The notes under the pieces are model-generated. The model worked only from the letters and a program-made list of their open reading frames with translations, had not been told where the DNA came from and ran no database searches. Below are positions 5,685-8,528 of a stretch of 8,528 bases of DNA, piece after piece. The stretch comes from Candidatus Nanohalarchaeota archaeon. GTDB lineage: Archaea > EX4484-52. Position 1 is the stretch's first letter; the number at the start of each line of letters is the position of its first letter. Position numbers and translations under genes: made by a program. Location of the stretch: positions 1 to 8,528 of the forward strand of contig DAOVUW010000035.1 in the NCBI GenBank assembly GCA_030632385.1, written 5' to 3'.

Positions 5685-6848
5685 ATGTCTTTATTAACAC
5701 ATATTCATGTTCATCAGTTTTTCAAAAACAAGGAATTGAACCATTTTTATATATCTGTTGCTATTATGACTTTTGGTCAGGCTTTGATAAGTATTTTTGT
5801 TCCAATATATTTATACAAATTAGGTCACCCTATTTATTCTGTAATTTTTTTCTATTTTCTTGTTTCATTATGTGTTGTGATATTTGCATATCCCGGTGCA
5901 AAAATTGTTTCAAAAGTGGGCGTAAAACACAGCATCTTATTGTCAGCACCGTTTCTTATTATTTATTACATTGGGCTGCTGCTGCTCCCAAATAATCTTT
6001 GGCTTTTTTTTATATTGCCAATACTATTGTCCTGGCATAGAATATTCTATTTCTATGGGTATCATATTAATTATATAACTCATTCAGAAAGGAAAAAAAG
6101 AGGAAAAGAAATTTCTTTTATTGGAACCATAAGTATAGCCATGCACATCATTGCTCCTCTTACAGGAGGAATTATTACTTATTATTATGATTTTGCTTTT
6201 TTATATGTGGTAGGTTCAATCATACTGCTTTTGGGAACAATTCCTTTATTCTTTAGCAAGGACGATTATGAAAAAATTGAATTCAATTCAAAGAGTCTTT
6301 TAGATAAAATGTTTTCAAAAAAAGAAAGAGGTACATTAGTAAGCTTTTCTGCATATGCTGTTGAATCTATAATAGGTAGGGTTATATGGCCTATATTTCT
6401 AATTACGATTTTATTGACCATAGAAAAAACAGGATTGGTCGTTACACTTTCAATGATTGTCTCATTATTTGTATTTTACTTTATGGGAAAAATTACAGAT
6501 AAATACGATAAAATAAAACTGCTTAATCTTGGGACATTACTTTATTTCTTTGCATGGACAGGTCGGATTTTTGTAGACAGCTCTACTAAAATCATTGCAG
6601 TTGACTCATATAAAAATATAACTGAAAAAATACTGCATATTCCCTGGTCAGCGCAGAGTTATGATCTAGCAGTTCAACACGGCTATTTTCGTTTTATTGT
6701 AAGCAGGGAAATAATATTTAATCTTAGCAGAGTTGTGCTTATGCCATTATTGATGATTGTATTTTTTTTTGAATGGCATTCTTTTGCGATAAGTTTCATC
6801 ATTGCGGCTTTGTTTAGTACAGGCTATATTTTTTTGAACAAAGACTAA
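5685..6848 (+). CDS. MFS transporter, substrate unknown
   Basis: This is a 387-residue integral membrane protein with about 11-12 hydrophobic segments. The first half covers roughly residues 21-46, 49-71, 83-101, 104-125, 144-166 and 170-190. A charged central loop follows (191-216, with SKDDYEKIEF and FSKKERG). The second half covers roughly 218-245, 249-268, 279-296, 345-361 and 364-384. Loop motifs PGAKIVSKVGVKHS (70-83) and GKITDKYDKIKLLNLG (268-283) resemble the two MFS motif-A loops at equivalent places in each half, supporting a major facilitator fold. A longer, less hydrophobic stretch at about 297-335 is unusual for the family. I do not recognise a substrate-specific motif. It is divergent from trpE, sharing a 125-base intergenic region, so a link to aromatic amino acids is possible but unproven. 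The start is supported by the TATA spacing. Confidence 0.8.
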   Translation: MSLLTHIHVHQFFKNKELNHFYISVAIMTFGQALISIFVPIYLYKLGHPIYSVIFFYFLVSLCVVIFAYPGAKIVSKVGVKHSILLSAPFLIIYYIGLLLLPNNLWLFFILPILLSWHRIFYFYGYHINYITHSERKKRGKEISFIGTISIAMHIIAPLTGGIITYYYDFAFLYVVGSIILLLGTIPLFFSKDDYEKIEFNSKSLLDKMFSKKERGTLVSFSAYAVESIIGRVIWPIFLITILLTIEKTGLVVTLSMIVSLFVFYFMGKITDKYDKIKLLNLGTLLYFFAWTGRIFVDSSTKIIAVDSYKNITEKILHIPWSAQSYDLAVQHGYFRFIVSREIIFNLSRVVLMPLLMIVFFFEWHSFAISFIIAALFSTGYIFLNKD

Positions 6849-6959
6849 ACAAAGCAGAGTGTATGATTAAGAAGCGTGTTATTGTTAAGATTATTTAGAA
6901 AATTATAATGAGATTGAAAACTACAATTAAATTTATATGATTTTGTTATATATATTTGT
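6849..6959. other. Intergenic region between MFS and DUF192 genes
   Basis: These 111 bases are very AT-rich and hold the DUF192 promoter. I see no RNA gene, no strong hairpin and no clear T-run terminator for the MFS gene. Confidence 0.6.
6932..6938 (+). promoter_or_regulatory. TATA box of the DUF192 gene, leaderless-type spacing
   Basis: TTTATAT is centred 25 bases before the ATG at 6960, the same distance as at the MFS gene. There is no Shine-Dalgarno before the ATG. A second AT alternation at about 6947-6955 is too close to the start codon to serve as a TATA box. Confidence 0.5.
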
Positions 6960-7394
6960 ATGGAAAATAAATATCTGGAAATTGCATTAAAAAAAAATGA
7001 AGATTCTGCTAGTGTATATTCAAATAATCCAGATATTATTTGCAATGAAAAAATAAAAAAAGTTCTCCCATTAAAGACGATATTTGAACTTACAAAAGGA
7101 TTGATGTTTAAAAAAGAAGGAAGGGCCCTATTGATGTTTGATTTTAATGCAAGACATTCTATCTGGATGGCTTTTATGAGATATTCTCTTGATTTAATTT
7201 TTATCAATGAAAATCAAAAAATAGTGGATATTATTGAAAATGTGAAACCTCTTGCATTAGATATAAATACATTGAAAGTTTACTATCCTAAAGAAAAGTG
7301 CAGATATGTACTTGAAGTTGAATCTGGTTTTATCAAAAAATCAAATTTAAAAACCGGTGATTTTTTGCATATTTCCAATAAAATCAATAGTTAA
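6960..7394 (+). CDS. DUF192 family protein (COG1430), cytoplasmic
   Basis: This is a 144-residue protein with a complete DUF192 domain, a small beta-rich fold of unknown biochemical role. Matching stretches are KTIFELTKGLMF (39-50), the family's usual opening, then LLMFDF (57-62), SIWMAFMRYSLDLIFI (67-82), KIVDIIENVKP (87-97) and the C-terminal RYVLEVESGF plus LKTGDF (115-134). Many bacterial members carry a signal peptide; none is visible here. Instead there is a polar N-terminal stretch of about 32 residues before the domain. The upstream TATA spacing supports this start rather than a later one. The gene is convergent with the ROK gene, 7 bases apart. The promoter suggests it is transcribed alone. 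No function can be assigned. Confidence 0.85.
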   Translation: MENKYLEIALKKNEDSASVYSNNPDIICNEKIKKVLPLKTIFELTKGLMFKKEGRALLMFDFNARHSIWMAFMRYSLDLIFINENQKIVDIIENVKPLALDINTLKVYYPKEKCRYVLEVESGFIKKSNLKTGDFLHISNKINS

Positions 7395-7398
7395 AAAA
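7393..7398 (-). terminator. Possible oligo-T terminator after the ROK gene
   Basis: Just past the ROK stop, the minus strand reads ATATTTTTTAA, a run of six T residues without a hairpin, as used by archaeal RNA polymerase. It overlaps the DUF192 stop codon because the convergent genes are 7 bases apart. Such runs are frequent in AT-rich DNA. Confidence 0.3.
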
Positions 7399-7401
7399 TA
7401 T

Positions 7402-8427
7402 TTACTTATTGGACAGTTTGCATGTTTTAGTTATGATATAGTAAGCAACTGCTCCGATTATTCCAATATCAGAAAGATTTGTCTTGATTATTTTTGGTTT
7501 TTCTAAAGTAGCCAACTGGTATTGTGTTTTAGAAGACTCGTATTTTTTTATTGCGGTTTTGAATAAAATATCCCAATCCTTTGTCTGGCTTCCCATCAAA
7601 ACCATTACATCCAATGGATTGAAAGCAGAAACCATTGTTCCAAAAGAAGCTGCTATTGCTTCAACCTGAATGTTTTTGATATGTTTTTGAGGCTCTTGAT
7701 TTGGATTGGATGAATAAGCCCCATATACATGCTTTGAAGTTATTGAAGTCACAATCAATGCAAATACATCTGATTTTTTTAAATCTTCCAAAGTATATTT
7801 ACTGTTTTTTTTCTTATTGTATTCTTCCAATGACAATTTCATTATTGTATGATTAGTTTGTTTTGTAATAAAAAAATACTGCTTTGCCATTGATGCTGCA
7901 CCATTGCCACTTACATAAGTATCTAAATGCCCTATTCCGCCGCACCCACAAAACAAATCACTATTTTGTTTATAAATTATATGACTCAATTCTGCTGCTG
8001 TTGTATTTATTTTATCTCTTGTAACTGCGCAATTAAAACCAGATGAATATGTTGCAACCAGTACATTATTGTATTTTTTTCCTTCTCCAAATCTTGCAAC
8101 TCCCTGCACAGCTGCTTTCATATCATTAGTCATAACAACATCAAACCCTTTTTCCTTGAGAGTCTTTCCAAATGTAATATGCTCTTTTATCCTCGAATTT
8201 GGAGACATTTTTATTATTAAATTTTTTTCATCAACATTTCCAGCAGCACTGATTCCTATTTTTTCAGCGTTTCCAACTTGAGAAAGTATTATTTGTGTCA
8301 GTTCATTGTTTGTCTTTATCGTATTCATTGGAACAGAAAAAGATTTTTTAAGTAATTTCCCTGTCTCTGGATTTACTTCTCCTATCCTTAAATTCGTCCC
8401 GCCAAAATCTATTCCGTAAATAATCAT
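7402..8427 (-). CDS. ROK-family sugar kinase (archaeal-type, substrate unknown)
   Basis: This is an ATP-dependent sugar kinase of the ROK family, 341 residues, cytoplasmic. The first phosphate motif is GIDFGGTNLRIGEV (5-18), with D7 and G9-G10-T11. TNDMKAAVQG (100-109) holds the likely catalytic base D102. The second ATP motif is ATYSSGFNCAV (125-135), where bacterial ROK kinases usually have GTGxG. The ROK signature is AELSH (145-149) followed by CGCGGIGHLDTYVSGNG (160-176). In it the zinc ligands read C160, C162 and H149, with H167 in place of the usual third cysteine and D169 in place of the sugar-binding glutamate. A loop at about 185-225 (KQTNHTIMKLSLEEYNKK) and the C-terminal adenosine site SDIGIIGAVAYY (319-330) complete the domain. 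Glucose or an N-acetylhexosamine is plausible, but context does not decide it. The gene is monocistronic here, convergent with DUF192. Confidence 0.85.
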   Translation of the reverse strand: MIIYGIDFGGTNLRIGEVNPETGKLLKKSFSVPMNTIKTNNELTQIILSQVGNAEKIGISAAGNVDEKNLIIKMSPNSRIKEHITFGKTLKEKGFDVVMTNDMKAAVQGVARFGEGKKYNNVLVATYSSGFNCAVTRDKINTTAAELSHIIYKQNSDLFCGCGGIGHLDTYVSGNGAASMAKQYFFITKQTNHTIMKLSLEEYNKKKNSKYTLEDLKKSDVFALIVTSITSKHVYGAYSSNPNQEPQKHIKNIQVEAIAASFGTMVSAFNPLDVMVLMGSQTKDWDILFKTAIKKYESSKTQYQLATLEKPKIIKTNLSDIGIIGAVAYYIITKTCKLSNK

Positions 8428-8456
8428 AATCTCTTTTATTAAATATAATTAATTAA

Positions 8457-8471
8457 AACATATAACCTTTT
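8457..8471 (-). promoter_or_regulatory. Candidate promoter of the ROK gene
   Basis: On the minus strand GAAAAGG, a possible BRE, precedes TTATATG at about 8459-8465. Transcription would start near 8437, leaving a leader of about ten bases with purine-rich AAAAGAGAT before the ATG. The AT-rich stretch nearer the gene (8441-8458) offers weaker alternatives. Confidence 0.35.
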
Positions 8472-8473
8472 CT

Positions 8474-8485
8474 ATTGTATACAAT
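8474..8485. repeat. Perfect 12-base palindrome upstream of the ROK gene (possible operator)
   Basis: ATTGTATACAAT reads the same on both strands and ends where the candidate BRE/TATA of the ROK gene begins, about 47-58 bases before its ATG. That is a typical place for a dimeric helix-turn-helix regulator. The half-site ATTGT is the same as in the inverted repeat upstream of trpE, with a different spacer. Confidence 0.4.
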
Positions 8486-8528
8486 CTTTGTAGTATCTTA
8501 AAAATTATTGCACCTCTATTTTTTTAGA

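Noticed and set aside
6845..7207. Minus-strand open frame of 120 codons over the MFS/DUF192 gap and DUF192
   Set aside because: It mostly lies antisense to the DUF192 domain, has no ribosome site or recognisable motif, and spans the DUF192 promoter.
8497..8528. Gene end or start at the right edge (GAGGTG on the minus strand, T-run on the plus strand)
   Set aside because: GAGGTG is followed by no start codon at a useful distance and by stops soon after; the T-run has no upstream plus-strand gene to terminate.
1..8528. Mobile element, CRISPR array, defence system or RNA gene
   Set aside because: No transposase, integrase, regularly spaced repeats, tRNA-like arms or recognised defence domains were seen; a single HD protein in a biosynthetic operon is not evidence of a defence system.

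Overview
The window is strongly AT-rich, gene-dense DNA, probably archaeal and probably mesophilic. Three things support an archaeon. Two plus-strand genes have no Shine-Dalgarno sequence, but each has a TATA box centred about 25 bases before its ATG, as expected for leaderless archaeal transcripts. The ROK kinase has an archaeal-looking variant of the family motifs. The MFS and DUF192 proteins also look archaeal to me. The lineage cannot be fixed from this window, and AT-rich DNA produces TATA-like words by chance, so this is a moderate-confidence call.

Left part (1-5559, minus strand): a compact tryptophan operon, read right to left as trpE, trpG, trpD, trpC, an HD-domain hydrolase gene, trpF and trpB. 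trpB runs off the left edge; trpA would be expected beyond it. Neighbouring genes overlap by up to 23 bases or are separated by 4-7 bases. All catalytic motifs of the pathway look intact. The encoded enzymes cover chorismate to anthranilate (TrpE/G), PRA (TrpD), CdRP (TrpF), indole-3-glycerol phosphate (TrpC) and the final indole-to-tryptophan step (TrpB). TrpE keeps the LLES and NPSPYMFF signatures of feedback inhibition by tryptophan. Gene order and the TrpE, TrpG and TrpC sequences resemble the enterobacterial trp operon, but the genes are unfused. The HD gene sits exactly between trpC and trpF and is the main oddity.

Middle (5560-5684): a short divergent promoter region serving trpE and a plus-strand MFS transporter gene, with an inverted repeat between the two promoters.

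Right part (5685-8528): an MFS transporter and a DUF192 protein on the plus strand, each with its own leaderless-type promoter, then a convergent ROK-family sugar kinase on the minus strand ending 7 bases from the DUF192 stop. Upstream of the ROK gene is a perfect 12-base palindrome, a possible operator. No RNA genes, mobile elements, CRISPR arrays or long repeats were seen. Apart from the HD gene in the trp operon, the window looks like ordinary chromosomal metabolism; I did not find a convincing new multi-gene system.
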